The notes below the pieces were generated by a model. That model was not told where the DNA came from, ran no database searches, and saw only the letters and a list, made by a program, of their open reading frames with translations. Positions 1 to 12,534 of a stretch of 64,000 nucleotides of DNA are shown here, one piece after another. The stretch lies in NCBI GenBank assembly GCA_014529385.2, contig CM043951.1, forward strand, positions 113,382,469-113,446,468, read 5' to 3'. The translations under genes and the position numbers were made by a program. Source of the stretch: Adiantum capillus-veneris. Lineage: Eukaryota; Streptophyta; Polypodiopsida; Polypodiales; Pteridaceae. Numbering within the stretch: position 1 is the first letter of the stretch; each line of letters starts with the position of its first letter.

Positions 1-131
1 AGGTGTGTTCCCTGTCTCGGCCAGGTGTGTTGTGTAAGCCGAGTGGTGCCCCATAGTGTGTGTGTGTATCTTCCCAAGAGTGTGTGTCGGGTCGTTATAG
101 AGGCGCTGTGTGTGTTTTCATCCCGCTCACA
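1..131 (+). repeat. 3' part of the 5' LTR
   Basis: It matches 7599-7729 base for base by eye and ends in CA, six bases before a TGGCGCC primer site. It contains GT-rich stretches and lies downstream of the unseen LTR start. Confidence 0.9.
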
Positions 132-1155
132 TTCTTTTGGCGCCCCCACTGAGGATCTTCTTCGAGTACCTTCTGCTTCGAGCTTCGAGCTTCGAGCTTC
201 GAGATTGGGGATTACAGGTTACAGGTTACAGGTTACATGTTACAGGTTACAGGTTACAGGTTACAGGTACAGGTACAGGTGATTCACACAGGTACAGGTA
301 GCTGGAGTACAGTGATATACTAGCAGTGATGTCACTTGTAGTTGTTGTGGGTATGCATCACTTGGCGCCTATTTGAGCGCATTGTCTGTTGGATTGTACG
401 TTACTTGTGGAAATTGCCATTGTACGCATTTGTGGAGCCATACTTGGTTGTATTTGGCAGTCCCAGCCATTTCTGAGACTTGGTCTGGAAGATAGTCATT
501 TCTGAGACTTGACTATACGCGATTTGCATTAGCCTTCGTGTGAGGGTCGATAGCGTGAGGTTTTTATTGAGCTGGGGGATTCTCAAATGTAGAGATCCTT
601 TCGGTGATACAGGTAGCTGGAGCACCCTTTTGTGACCTCGCCATAGGCTATGTACTAGTGAGTCCTACTTGATGCTCGGGTTCTATTGTTGACAGTTTAT
701 GCATACATATACAGTCTATATTTTGGGTTCCTACTGCTCTATTTCTGGGGAAACTCTGCCAAAATTTTTCCAAGTTATGATGGCTGGTTTTTTGGTCTTT
801 TGAGCCATTTATGCTGTTATGCTGCTGAAATTTTGGCAAAATCAGAGGTTAAGTCAGGTGTTCCTTCTTGGGAGCTTCATGGTTGGCTTTAATGGATGAT
901 CAAAATGGCCCTCAATTCACTCCATTTCATTTAACTCAAAGAATCCAGATAAATGTTCATGTGTACAGGAAGATATTTTTCCAGTAGCGCATAGTCTTTA
1001 TGTTTGGGCCAAGAAGATTACGAGAGATCTTGGAATGTCCTTTGCCTGTTGTAATTCCGATGATCAACTATGAAAACTCGTTTGATGTGCATGTGTTTGT
1101 CCTTATCTAAAGTTGAGCTCCATTGAAGTTTCTGGGGATTGGGTAGTCAAAAGTT
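132..1155 (+). other. 5' untranslated leader with short tandem repeats
   Basis: About 1 kb between the LTR and gag. It holds a tandem array of GCTTCGA units at about 174-204 and an array of GGTTACA units at about 211-280, grading into GGTACA. No conserved coding domain was recognised in the rest. Confidence 0.65.
138..155 (+). other. Primer-binding site (TGGCGCC type)
   Basis: TGGCGCC lies six bases after the LTR's terminal CA. The motif pairs with tRNAs ending GGCGCCA and is usual in plant Tat/Athila-group Ty3 elements. The bases after the first seven fit a specific tRNA less clearly. Confidence 0.7.
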
Positions 1156-4100
1156 TTGGGTTCTTGCACGTGTGTTCAAAGGGGTTCTCAAAGCATTGAA
1201 ACTTGGGTAGCCATGGCTTTCTCTTATCCGGAGTTTCATGGAAGAAGTGATGAAGATGTGGAAGAATTTTTGGAAAAGATGGAGTTTGCCTGCATTAGCA
1301 ACCAGATTCATGACCCTACGCAAATGTTACGCCTTCTCCAAATTTGTTTGAAGAGTGATGCACGAGTTTGGTCCAAGGCATTTGAAGAGGAGTTGCGTGC
1401 AGCGGATCCACCTGTAAGATTGAGTTGGGACAATCTAAGGCATGGATTGGAAGTGGAGTTTGTGAAGATAGAAGATCCTGACAAAGTGTGGCAAGAAGTA
1501 CAAGGTTTGGTGCAGAAGGAAGGTGAGCCAGTAGATGCGTACATACGTAAGTTTTCATTGGCATGGGAGTGAATGTGCAAGGCCTTAGCACCACAGGTAC
1601 CCCCGCCTGACATGATGAAGAAGGACAGGTTCTTAGCTGGTCTTTGGGAGAATATACGTTGGAGAGTGGAGCTAAAGAAGCCTAGCACATATGAAGATAC
1701 ACTAGAGGTAGCAAGGAACAAAGAGTGGAAGTTGAGGAAAATGAGCCAGTTAGGGGTGGAGTCTTTGCCAATGAGGTCTGAATTTCAGCCTATAGAATCT
1801 TTACAAGGTCGCATGTCAGGGGTTCATCACGAACCAGTCGTTTCTGTTACTACTCAGGTTATGCCAGCAGTGGTCACTACAGCAGTGCAAGATGATGAGC
1901 TAAGGCAAGACATGAGGCAAATGGTAGATTTGATGAAGAATCTCAGCCTAAACATGCTAGGTCAAGTGGGAAATAATCGAGGTCGAGGGAGGTATGCAAA
2001 TCAGCCAGGAGGTGAAGAAAGACCTAGGAATGGTGTTGGACAAAGCAATGGTAGGTTTTGGAGGCAGAAGCCCACCTGTTACAATTATGGAGAGTTGGGT
2101 CACATCAGCCCGCAATGTGATAATCCACCAAGGATAGGGGGAGACATGTATCCATTGCCAAGACAGGTGTTAACTAGGTCAAATGATTATGGCATCGAAA
2201 TTAAGGGAGACGAAGGAACCAGTGGACTGACCCAGGAGGAAAAAGGAAAGACAAAAGTGCTAAGTGTAGTCACCTTGGAGAAGGCATCAAAGCTAGAGGA
2301 TACATTAGTGATGCCTATTGGGAAGAGAACCACAGAGGAAAAGGAAGGAAGAAGTGCCCCAGGTCCTAGTAAGAAGAGAGGAAAGAGCCATGAAGGCGAG
2401 GATGTCAAGGCCAAGAGAAAAAGGAGAGCTCGTCGAAAGTTTCATGTTTCATATTTTCCACTAGGGGATGGGCAATTAAGCTATGACTTGAAGGAGGATC
2501 TGACGAGCAGGAAGGCAGATGTTACTTTTGGGCAGCTTATAGAGATGGTGCCTAAGCTAAAGCGACAGTGGAAGAGGATTGTTAACCCAATGGAGAAAGA
2601 GCCAGAGAGAGGTTCAGTAAAGGTGTTGGCAATGGATGAGCTACCAGACATTTGTCCAATAGTAGATGTGTGGCATAAAAGGAAAAATTTGGGACAAGGT
2701 TATGTGGATGGCGGAGCCCAAATATGTGTCATAACACACTCATGCGTTGAGAAGATGGGTCTCACAGTGGCTGGTGTGTCAGGTTTTCGGATCAGATTGG
2801 CAAACCATCAAAAAGTAAAATGCTTGGGTGTTGTAAAGAGCTTAGAAGTGGAGGCATATGATGCAAAGGCAGTGGTTGATTTTCATGTGATGCCAGCAGG
2901 GTTGGGAGCATATCCTATTATACTAGGCAGACCATGGTTACGTGTAGTGGGAGCTGTTCAAGATTGGCGACATGGTACGATTAGCCTCTATGGAAAGACA
3001 GGTACCAAGAAGCTTTATAATATGGACACAAGGAAACGATTAGAGGAGCTTTATGAAGATGAGGATGAGTCTAGTGATGAAGACTCTTCCATGGTGACAA
3101 ATGAGGACAGTGATAGCACTATGAGCAGTGATGAGGATGTTGATGTTGCATTTCTTTTGATGGACAAAGAAATACAGGAGTTTGGTTTAGTTGCATTTGT
3201 GAATGAGGTTGAAGATGAAAGTGAAGGGCCTTATGAAGTGATTGAAGGGCTGATGCAAACCAAGGTTGAGTTGTCAAAGAAGCAGGAATTGATGACACAA
3301 ATGATCAGTGGAGACCTCTCAACTATGGAGAAGGATATATATTTGCACATGCTGGCTAGTTTTCCTGATTTGTTCATTACTTCATATGAAGAGATCAGAG
3401 GGTTCAAGGGCGAAGAGATGCATATAGAGCTGAAAGAAGGTGCTAAGCCAGTGCGGCAAAGGCTAAGAAGCATGGGTCAAGAGCAAATGGAAGCCTTGCG
3501 AGAAGAGGTGGACAGGTTATTGAAGGCAGGGTTCATAGTCCCTGTGGAGACCACAGAATGGGTGAGTCCAGTAGTAGTCAGTCCAAAGAAGGATGGGAAG
3601 TGGAGGATTTGTGTAGATTTTAAACCCTTAAACGCAGCCACTAAGAAGAACCCATATCCTCTTCCATTCATTGATCAGATCTTGGATTCAGTGGCAGGTT
3701 ATGAGAGGTACAGTGTGTGTGATGGTTTTTCAGGCTATTTTCAATTGAAGATTGCTCTTAAAGACCGCACAAAGACAACTTTTATTACGCCATGGGGCTG
3801 CTATTGCTACACAGTATTGTCATTTGGGTTGTCAAATGGACCTTCCATCTATCAAGAGAGAGCGAATTGGGTGTTGGAACCATTCATTGGTAGTTGTGTT
3901 AAAGATTTTATGGATGACTTTTGTGTTTATACCAGTAGGGCTGAACACCATGAGAAGCTGCAGATGGTATTGGCTCGATATGATGAATGTGGAGGACAAC
4001 TAAATCCAAAGAAATGTCATCTAGAACAGCCAAGGGTGAAGTTATTGGGCCACATGGTGTCAGAAAATGGCATTGAGGCTGATCCAGACAAGGTTAAGTC

Positions 4101-6555
4101 TATTATTCTTCTTCCATCACCTACGAGTACGAAGCAATTGGAAACCTTTATACACAAAGTGACGTACATGGCAAGGTTTATTCCATTGTCTTCTCAGATT
4201 CTTTATCCATTACAACAAGTGGCAAAGCATGATCCATTGCAATGGGATGACAAGTGTGAAGAAGTGTTTCAAGAGGTGTTAGGGGGGTTGTCAGCCATGC
4301 AGGCTCCTGATTGGGAGAAAGTGTTTTATGTAAATCCATCAGTAGGGGATGATGCCATTGGAGCCATGCTATTGCAAAAGGGGAAGGGCAGCCATTATAT
4401 GAGGCCAGTGTATTGTGCAAGCCGAGTGAAGTTGGTAGCGGAGAGAAAGTTCTCGGAAGTAGAGCTAGTGATGGCCAGTGTAATATTTGCTTGTCGACGA
4501 TTTCGTCATTACTTGCTACCACGGCCTTTTGTTTTCTTGATGAGTTATGCCTTTTTGCCACAGTTAATTAATGTTACTAACATGTCAAATGTGGTGAAGA
4601 AATGGGTAATTGAGCTGCAAGAGTTTGAGTTCTCTTTTCTAGTGGGAGATAGTACAAGGGCTACCCTAGCTGATTTGTTGACCTACAAGGAGAATCCCCT
4701 TATTGTTAAGGAAGAGGTGGTGAGAAAGGTAGTTGAAGAAGTGCCACAAATCAGCAATGCACATGTGTTGTTCTTTGATGGTTCATACAGAAAGAGCCAT
4801 GATGCAGCTTCAGGGGGTATAGCACTTTATGATCCAGAGGGGAAGCTAGTATGCAAGAGAGGGTTCAAATTGGATGCTCATAGTAACAATGAGGTTGAAT
4901 ATGCTACTCTGGAAGCCGGATTACACATTTGTTTGAAGCATGGGGTTCGAAGGTTGAGCATAAAAGGTGATGCCTTGTTAGCGATGAAGCAAGTGCTGGG
5001 TGTGTGGAAGAGCAAGAACAGCTCATTGAAGGAAATGTGTTTCAGAATTAAAGGCCTGTTAAAAAAGTTTGAAGCATGGAGCATCAGACACATTGAACGT
5101 GCTCTAAATGGGGAGGCACATGAAGCAGCTCAAGGCATGATTGGGGAGCTATTTGTGTTGAGGACCAACTTACCTCTTTACCATGGTCGGGAAAGTTTGG
5201 CTCAAGAAGAGGAGTTTTTGCTAACAAGAATCATTCCAAAGGAGATTCAGAAGTCTAAGAAGTATGGCTTTGTGCGTAGAGCATACAAGTACAAATTGAT
5301 TGGTGATGTCTTATACATGAAAGGGGCTGATCTCGTGTTGAGACGTGTACCTTTGCGGGAGGAGCTTTACAGCGTGTTGGAAGAGAATCATGGAGGCGCA
5401 TGTGGTGGCCATTTTGCTCTAAAGATCACCTTGCATAAGATTTTGCAAGAGGGGTATGTATGGCCTAGTTTGCACAAGGATGTTCACCATTGGTGTAGGT
5501 CTTGAAATAGGTGTCAAGCATTTGGGAAGAGAGTGTTAAAGCCAGAGCTACGAAAAACCATTATGGCGTTTGATGTGTTTGAAAAGTGGGGGATTGATGC
5601 AATAGGCCCGTTACCTATCACAAGCAGGGGCAAAAGCTATATCTTGACGGCAGTGGACTATCTCTCTAGATGGGCAGAGGCTATAGCAGTAAAACAGATC
5701 ACTGCAAAGGATGTAGCAAAATTTGTGTATGATGAAATATGTTGCAAGTTTGGGGTGCCATTAGAGCTACTTTCAGATAAGGGGCCAGGATTTAGAGCTA
5801 AACTGCTAGACTTCTTATGCACAAAGATGAAGATTAGGCACCAGCATACCACTCCTTATTACCCGCAGTGTAATGGCTTAAATGAAAGATTCAATGGTGA
5901 GTTGGTACAAATTCTTTCTAAAGTGACAGAGCACCAAGGAAAGAATTGGGATTTGGAATTGCCTAGTGCATTATGGGCTTACCGTACTTCGGTGAAGACA
6001 GGTACAGGGTTTACTCCATTTCATTTGGTGTATGGAAAGGAAGAACTATTGCCTGTGGAGGTAGAGTTGCCTGCGGTCAAGATGTTAGAGAAGTTGCTTG
6101 GGCCGCCTAGTGATGCATTCAAAGAGAGGCTCTTGCAGTTACAAGAGGTCCAGTTGGATAGGATGAGCGCATTGGAGCATTATGGGCAGATGCAAGATAA
6201 GGCTTTGGCAAAGATAAATGAAAAGGTCAAAAGTAAGGGTATCAAGAAACATGACTTGGTTTTGCGCTACAACAGTAAGCTGGATAACACCTTCCAAAAG
6301 AAGTTTCAAATTAAGTGGGAACACCCTTTCAAGGTAGTGGAGTGTTTCCCAAATGGCACATATCAGCTGGCTAACCTGGATGGTGTTCTACATAAGTCAA
6401 GGGTAAATGGATTGCGTCTTAAATTGTATCATGCTAGATTGATGATGGTGGAGCAAGATGAACTGTCTGTGGAGCAAGCAATGTTGGTGAAGGATGAGGA
6501 GACCTGTGATGCGGCGAGTCTCATATCGCTGTTTACTGCTGCTGATCATGAATGA
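1156..6555 (+). pseudogene. Ty3/gypsy gag-pol polyprotein (Tat-like), interrupted by two TGA codons
   Basis: One frame runs from 1156 (second Met at 1213) to 6555, broken only by TGA at 1570-1572 in gag and at 5503-5505 in the integrase zinc region. Domains in order: retrotransposon gag (about 1213-1750); one zinc knuckle near 2080 whose second Cys is Tyr; a protease with DGGAQ near 2707 and ILGRPW near 2920; reverse transcriptase with the FMDD active site at 3907-3918; a first RNase H with Asn at an expected Asp near 4330; a second, archaeal-type RNase H (about 4750-5130) with DGS, an acidic NEVEYA stretch and KGD; and integrase (about 5400-6050) with Asp at 5596, SDKGPGF and an NERFN Glu, followed by a GPY/F-like module. 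Two RNase H domains place it near the Tat lineage. The nonsense codons and the lost Cys argue that this copy is dead despite its youth. Confidence 0.92.
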
Positions 6556-6572
6556 TCTAGCAGGTTAGGGGA

Positions 6573-7729
6573 TGGGCAAATTATGTCAAGAGTTTTTTTG
6601 GAGCAAGGGATTGCGCATATGTACATACACATGCATGGTGCATCGAATAAAGGATTGCCCAATTTCCATACCCAGGTGGTTACGTGGGGCCCACATGTGT
6701 ACAGGTAGGACAGGGTGTACATAGTGCATCGATTTTCACTATTATCAGTACCATTGTGTTTTTTCTACAATAAGGAGGAGTTGGTAGCACGTAAAACTTC
6801 TCGAGGAAGCTATCCTCGGGCCGACGACATGAGGTAAGCAGGTGCGTCAGATGGCATCTAGTGGCGTCAGGAGGGCGAACGGGGTCAATATTTGCACGCG
6901 GATGAGGACGGACACAACGTGGGTGTTTTCTTGTGAGAGTTATGCAGAAAGGTTATCATTAGGACCACTTTTTGGGGCCACTTCACGTGGTTGGGAGACG
7001 CATTATTGAAAAGAAATGAGTGCCAGGTGTGCGGATGATGCAAAAAGGTGACAACTATGCACTACGAGGTCAGTTTTTGGCCTATTCGGGGTCCGTTTGA
7101 GGTCATCTAAAAGGCCAAGGGTGCCCAACTAATAAAGCTAACTATGGAAGCTGAAAAAACAGAGAGAAGACCAAAAAAAACGTGGAGAAGAGAGGAGGAA
7201 CAGCCGCAACTGTGTTTTTGGGGTTTTTGGAGCCTGTTTTGGCCGTAAACTGCTCATCCGAGGTCGGATTTGAGCACTTTGACATTGTAGACTAGGGTTT
7301 TGGGCCGTTCCAGACGCGATGGCGCTGTCCAGTTTTCCAAATTCCTCACTCTTTTTCTGCTGTTTTTGCTGTGTAAGTTTCTCCTATGATCGAAGCTTCT
7401 GCTCCAGTTTGTGATTGTATCTGGCTTATTTTACCCATATTGTGTGAGCTATTTGCCCCATTGGTGTTGGCCCAAGCTCATTTGTATCTAAACATCAGAA
7501 ATTCTCCCCTTTTGAGCTGAGTTTTTTGGGTGTGTGTGTGTGTGTGTATCTCTCTGTGTGGAGTGGGTAAACGGATCGTCTCTCTCCTCTCACTCCATAG
7601 GTGTGTTCCCTGTCTCGGCCAGGTGTGTTGTGTAAGCCGAGTGGTGCCCCATAGTGTGTGTGTGTATCTTCCCAAGAGTGTGTGTCGGGTCGTTATAGAG
7701 GCGCTGTGTGTGTTTTCATCCCGCTCACA
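6573..7729 (+). repeat. 3' LTR of the Tat-like element
   Basis: The end is fixed by identity with bases 1-131. The start is a guess: a purine tract (AGGTTAGGGGA) is followed by TGGGCAAATT at 6573, giving an LTR of about 1.16 kb. The start cannot be checked because the matching 5' LTR start lies outside the window. Confidence 0.65.
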
Positions 7730-7734
7730 ACGCC

Positions 7735-10700
7735 ATTTTTTTGTGCTTATATTTAAAACTAGTACTTAATCTCTCCCATACGAGGGGAGGAATCCAAAGA
7801 GCAAGAAAGTAATGAGACTTTAAGTTCCTCTGAAATGTGGCTCCATGAAGACGACGATCTAGACGATTGCCAACTCCTCCCAAGAGGAAATGATCAACAC
7901 ACAATCCTTCTCCTTATCACTCCGAAAGGGAAGAGCGGAAACAAAGGAAGAAAAGGGCAAGAAAGAGGTCACCCTCTTCTCCTTCTTCTTCACCTTCCTC
8001 CTCTTCCGATGAAAGCTATGGCTATTCTCCTAGAGAATACAAGAGGGGAGGACATCACAAATCATACCATGCATGGCGAAGGTCAGAAAAGCTCAAGAAG
8101 TTCAAAGAGGGAGGAAAGAGTATCTCTTTTCACCTATAATGGTACCTTTGGTGCCACCAGCAAAGGGTTGGCCTTCATCCAAAAATTTGATGCGGCCTTT
8201 GGAGATGAGGGCTTCATGGAGTCCTCCAAGCTACGCCATGTAGCTATGCACTTCCAAAAATCGTCTCGTATAATGGTGGGCTAGCCTTCATGGCAACGGC
8301 GAAGCCCCAAAGATATGGAAAACCCTATGAGGTTCCATCATGAAGCAATTCCTTGCAAGAGATGGAAAGGACAAAGTGCTTATCCAATGGCACACTTTGA
8401 AGCTTCTGACTCATGAGTCTATCCACAAATATGTAGACAAGTTTTGGGACTTACATCTCAAGGCTACTGTCTTCCAAAAGATAGACTTTGTCGAGCGAAA
8501 GCAACAGTTTTGTGCGGGATTACTTGAAGAGATGGCCGAGTATGTCAACTCTCAATGGCCTGGTTCTATCACCAAAGTAATCCATCACACCATGGTTGCT
8601 TCGTGCATCAATTTCCAACAAGGGGCTAGACGGAATGTCAAGCCCATGGAAAACAAAGACAAGAGTGATGCAAAGGGCAAAACCAATGCCCAAAATTCTT
8701 CCCAAGACAATTCCAACAACAACAACAATCGGTCCAAGGAGGGAGTTTACAAAGGTAAAAACAAACTCTCTCCTAAAGAGCTTGAAGCTATTTGCAAGGA
8801 CCATAAGTGTTTTAAGTGTGGGGAGCAAGGACATGGCTATCGTTCTTGCCCAAAGAGAAGTGCTCACAATGAGACTCCTAGAGCTTCCACCATTGAAGCT
8901 CCAAAAGAGGATGCTCATTGCAAAGCTTCACCTCTCTCCTATGCTTGGGGAAAGGTAAGAGAGCATGATGTCTTCATCTTGTTTGACCCTAGCTCTACTC
9001 ACAACTTCATATTAAATGGATTTGGCCACAAAGTTGGACATTCAAGATTTTGAGATGGGTGATACCGTAACGGCCGACACTGTTTTCAAGGGATAGCAAG
9101 CCTCCGTTACTCCCTTGATTGGGAATTTGAGGCTTCATGTCCAAAGCTATGTCAATAAAGAAGACTTTTTCACCTGTCCTCTCCAACATGCGGATGCTAT
9201 CATAGGGGCACCATGATTCAACCACATGGGTGCCAACATGAAGTTCCCTGAAAGGAGAATCTACTTCACCTACACAAAAAAGAACATGTATATAGATGCT
9301 AGTGAGTCTGGTCATACTACTCCAATTGTAAATCCTCTTGCTTTTGATAAATCAGTGAAGAGCTCAATTTATGCGTTCATGATTTTTGTCTAAGAGTCAC
9401 TAAAAGGTCCTAATGTTTCATGAAATGTAAATGATAGGAATCAAGAAGAGTTAGAATTGTCTAATTTTCTAAAAGGATTCCAAGATGTGTTCATCAATGA
9501 TATCCTTATGGACTTACCTCCAAAAAGAGGGGATGATGACCATCGAATTGAGGTCCTGCCAGGAAGCTCACCGCCTAACAAGCCTCCTTATCGAGTCAAC
9601 AAGAGGAGATCATGAGGCAAGTGAGAGAATTGGTTGACAAAGGATGGTGAGGCCTAGCTCCTCTCCCTTTTGTTCTCCAGTCCTTTCAGTGAAAAAGAAA
9701 GATGGTACATACCATATGTGTGTGGACTATCGAGCACTAAACCATATCACTATCAAAAGCAGATTTCCCGTGCCTCGAGTAGAAGATCTGTTTGATAAGC
9801 TATAAGGCTCTACCTACTTCAGTAGGATTGACCTTAAAAGTGGCTATCATCAAATAAGGATAGTGGATGAAGATATCCTAAAGACCGTGTTTTGTACAAC
9901 ATTTGGTTATTATGAATATCTAGAAGGGAATGTCCTAGCATATGAGAGCCGAAGGCTCAATACTGATGAACGAGTCTTGGGAATTTATGAGAAAGACCTT
10001 TTAGCTGTTTTACATGCCCTAGACACATGGAAGCACTATTTATTGGGGACTCCATTCATTTTACGAACATACCACCAAAGTCTCAAATACTTCATGACGC
10101 AAACCAAACTTTTTGCCAAACAAATGAGGTGGACAAATTTTCTTTCGCAATTTAATTTTCATATTGCTCACAATTGCGGGTAAGCACAATCAAGTGGTCG
10201 ATGCACTTTCACGAAGACCAAAAGTTAATGCAGTGTCTATAGCAATTCACAATGATCTATCTTCTATGATAGACGAGTATGCTATTGAGCATGACATCAT
10301 AGATATAATGTCAGCCCTTGCTTTGGGGAAGAAAGAGGAACCATTCACTTTGCAGGATGGTTATCTTCTCCACAACAATAGGCTATGTGTTACCCACTGC
10401 CTTCATGAGAAAGTCATGTATGAATCCCATGCTCCTCCCTATGAGGGGCATAGAGGCATTCAATCCACTCTCAGAGTAGTAGAGACGTATTTCTATTGGC
10501 CTACCATGAAAGTGGACATACAAGAGTATGTTTCAAAATGTGTGGTATGCCAAAAGACCAAGTATGATAGAGGGAAGAAACCTTGATTACTCCATCCATT
10601 GCCTATCCCAAATTCACCATGGGAGAGTATATCCATGGATTTTATCTTTGGATTACCCAGGTCTATCCATGGGAATATGGACAATAGTCAACAAGTTTAG

Positions 10701-11230
10701 CAAGCAAGCACACTTTATTTCTGTCAAAAAGACTATTAAGGCCCACCAAATTGCAACTCTCTTCATATTACAGATTTTCAAACATCATGGATTACCAACA
10801 TCCATCGTGTCAGATAGAGATTCTAGAATGACCAGCAATTTCTTGAAAGGTCTCGTTGAAAATCTAGGTACAAGATTGAATTTCTCTTTGGCCTATCACC
10901 CACAAACGGATTGGCTATCAACTCAAGTTGCCCAACCATTGGCTCATACACAATGCTTTTCATGTGAGCCTACTTAAGCCCTACAAAGGAGAGACACCAA
11001 GTGAACCAATTATTGAAGACCTTCCCAAAATCGAAGACCAACAAGAGGTGCTACAACCCGAAGCTATCCTTCAACATGAAGACAAGGTACTATGACATGG
11101 TAAGATTATCCGACGATATCTTATTAAGTTCAAAAATTATCCTTTTGAAGATGCTAGATGGATGCAAGGAATACAGCTTAAGGATAGTATGAACGTTGTC
11201 AGTGCTTACAATGCTATATTAGAGTAAGCA
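7735..11230 (+). pseudogene. Chromovirus A gag-pol relic (Ty3/gypsy), heavily decayed
   Basis: This is a damaged copy of the family better preserved at 51686-56622. Gag (8340-9050) keeps the zinc knuckle CFKCGEQGHGYRSC and a protease start, FDPSSTHNF. Downstream are many stops and frameshifts. There are two internal deletions of about half a kilobase each compared with copy C: one near 9925 joins RT (after FGYYEY) to RNase H (AYESRRL), and one near 10912 removes the end of integrase. The integrase HHCC region (10430-10560) and part of the catalytic core (10660-10910) remain, and a chromodomain relic lies at about 11060-11220. The 5' end is absent because the Tat-like element inserted there. 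No activity is expected. Confidence 0.9.
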
Positions 11231-11791
11231 AATGTACAAATTTCTTTTGAATGACCAATGTTTTTGTCTTATAAGACTAGTTCTCTTTGTATTATACACA
11301 AATTTGAATAGTTTGCATGCGTGCTTAGAATCATGTTTGTGATGACGAAGTCTCTCAAACACCAAGTGAAATTAGTCACTCTACTTGGGAGAATGAAATG
11401 GACTAAAGAATAGACATACTTGCGGCAGCTATGTCTCTCAAGCACCAAATGGATTAGTCATCCATCTTGGAAAGATGTTGTAGGGTAAAAAAGGATCCTC
11501 TACCCACTAAGAAAAATTGACTAATGAGTAAGGCTTTATCTCTTCTATCTCATAGTCGACGACGACTATGATTTCAAGAGAGAGGTTATGTCATAAAATC
11601 TAATATCTAACAAACCCAAATGATTTTCTCATATTTTACTGATCATTTAATGTGGGAGAATAAACGAGAACAAGGGTTAGGATATAGACATGTGCTTACA
11701 TATCTATCTCAACACGGGGCCAATGGTAAAGGGACCCAAATGAGAGATGGTATGTCAAAGAGCAAGGCTAACAGACCTTAGGGTTGGCTTC
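11231..11791 (+). repeat. Chromovirus A 3' noncoding region and start of its 3' LTR
   Basis: It aligns by eye with the reverse complement of about 51250-51680 downstream of chromovirus C. Shared stretches include CTTATAAGACT, TCTCAAGCACCAAATGGA, a paired-block motif around GACGACTATGATTTCAAGAG, and GATCATTTAAT next to the purine tract. The LTR probably starts near 11655. It is cut at 11791 by the CACTA insertion and continues at 16292. Confidence 0.75.
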
Positions 11792-11811
11792 CACTACAAG
11801 AGGTACTTCAC

Positions 11812-11912
11812 ATTAGCGACGTTCGTAGTGCGACGCTCAAAAGTGAAAATCCACGGTGTCGCTATGGGCGTCGCTATTTTATTTGTTACATAGTGACCCT
11901 CATAGCGATGCC
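11812..11912. repeat. Left subterminal repeat cluster of the CACTA element
   Basis: It contains AGCGACGTTCG, GTGTCGCTATGGGCGTCGCTAT and CATAGCGATG variants, in both orientations, just inside the left terminus. In CACTA elements such motifs are binding sites for the element's own proteins. Confidence 0.7.
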
Positions 11913-12016
11913 AACAGGGGTTAAAAGTAAACTAAGAGCGCCAGAAACTCAGATCTCATATCTGAGTTTCGACACTCAAGCGAAAGAGGTAACCTCTCCA
12001 TCTCTCTCTCTTTCTT

Positions 12017-12018
<2 letters not shown>

Positions 12019-12052
<34 letters not shown>

Positions 12053-12172
12053 ACACACATGAGGAGAGCAAGGAGAGCTAGGTATGCTCCTTCCCTCTCC
12101 TCTCTTTCATGTTCCCTTCCCCTCTTCCTCTCTCTCTTCTTCCCTCTCTCTCTCTCTCTCACACACAGTGTC

Positions 12173-12228
<56 letters not shown>

Positions 12229-12346
12229 CATATGCATAAACAAAAAACACATACACACATGCATAAGCATACACACACACATTGAGAGAGAGAGAGAGAA
12301 ATTAAAGAGAGAGAATGAGAGAGAGAGAGAGATATAAAGCAAAGAG

Positions 12347-12402
<56 letters not shown>

Positions 12403-12456
12403 ACCAAAGAGAAAGAGAGGGGGAGAAGACGAAAAGAGAGAGGTAAGGGGAGAAAA

Positions 12457-12505
<49 letters not shown>
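12019..12505. repeat. Compound microsatellites (CA)n, (CT)n, (GA)n
   Basis: Long dinucleotide runs: CA at about 12021-12058, GA at about 12174-12224, further GA blocks around 12282-12300, 12346-12400 and 12460-12502. The long open frames here are artefacts of dinucleotide repetition. Confidence 0.95.
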
Positions 12506-12534
12506 AAAAAAGTAGAGAAAATATGAAATAAAAT

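Larger units (their letters stand above)
1..7729 (+). mobile_element. Tat-like Ty3/gypsy LTR retrotransposon, 5' LTR truncated by window edge
   Basis: Bases 1-131 are repeated, identical by eye and without indels, at 7599-7729, so they are the tail of the 5' LTR and the tail of the 3' LTR. Between them lie a primer-binding site, a 1 kb leader and a gag-pol frame with two RNase H domains, an arrangement typical of the plant Tat lineage. The near-identical LTRs point to a recent insertion. The sequence right after 7729 continues the gag 5' region of an older chromovirus, so this element is nested in that one. The target duplication cannot be checked because the left end is outside the window. 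Confidence 0.9.

Noticed and set aside
172-290. CRISPR-like array in the leader
   Set aside because: Short head-to-tail repeats without spacers in a plant retroelement leader; a simple minisatellite.
1570-1572. Programmed TGA readthrough at a gag-pol border
   Set aside because: This TGA lies within gag, not at the gag-pol border, and a second TGA destroys the integrase zinc motif. Mutation is simpler.
12019-12459. Long open frames on both strands encoding Ser-Leu or Arg-Glu runs
   Set aside because: They are produced by GA, CT and CA dinucleotide repeats and have no protein-like composition.
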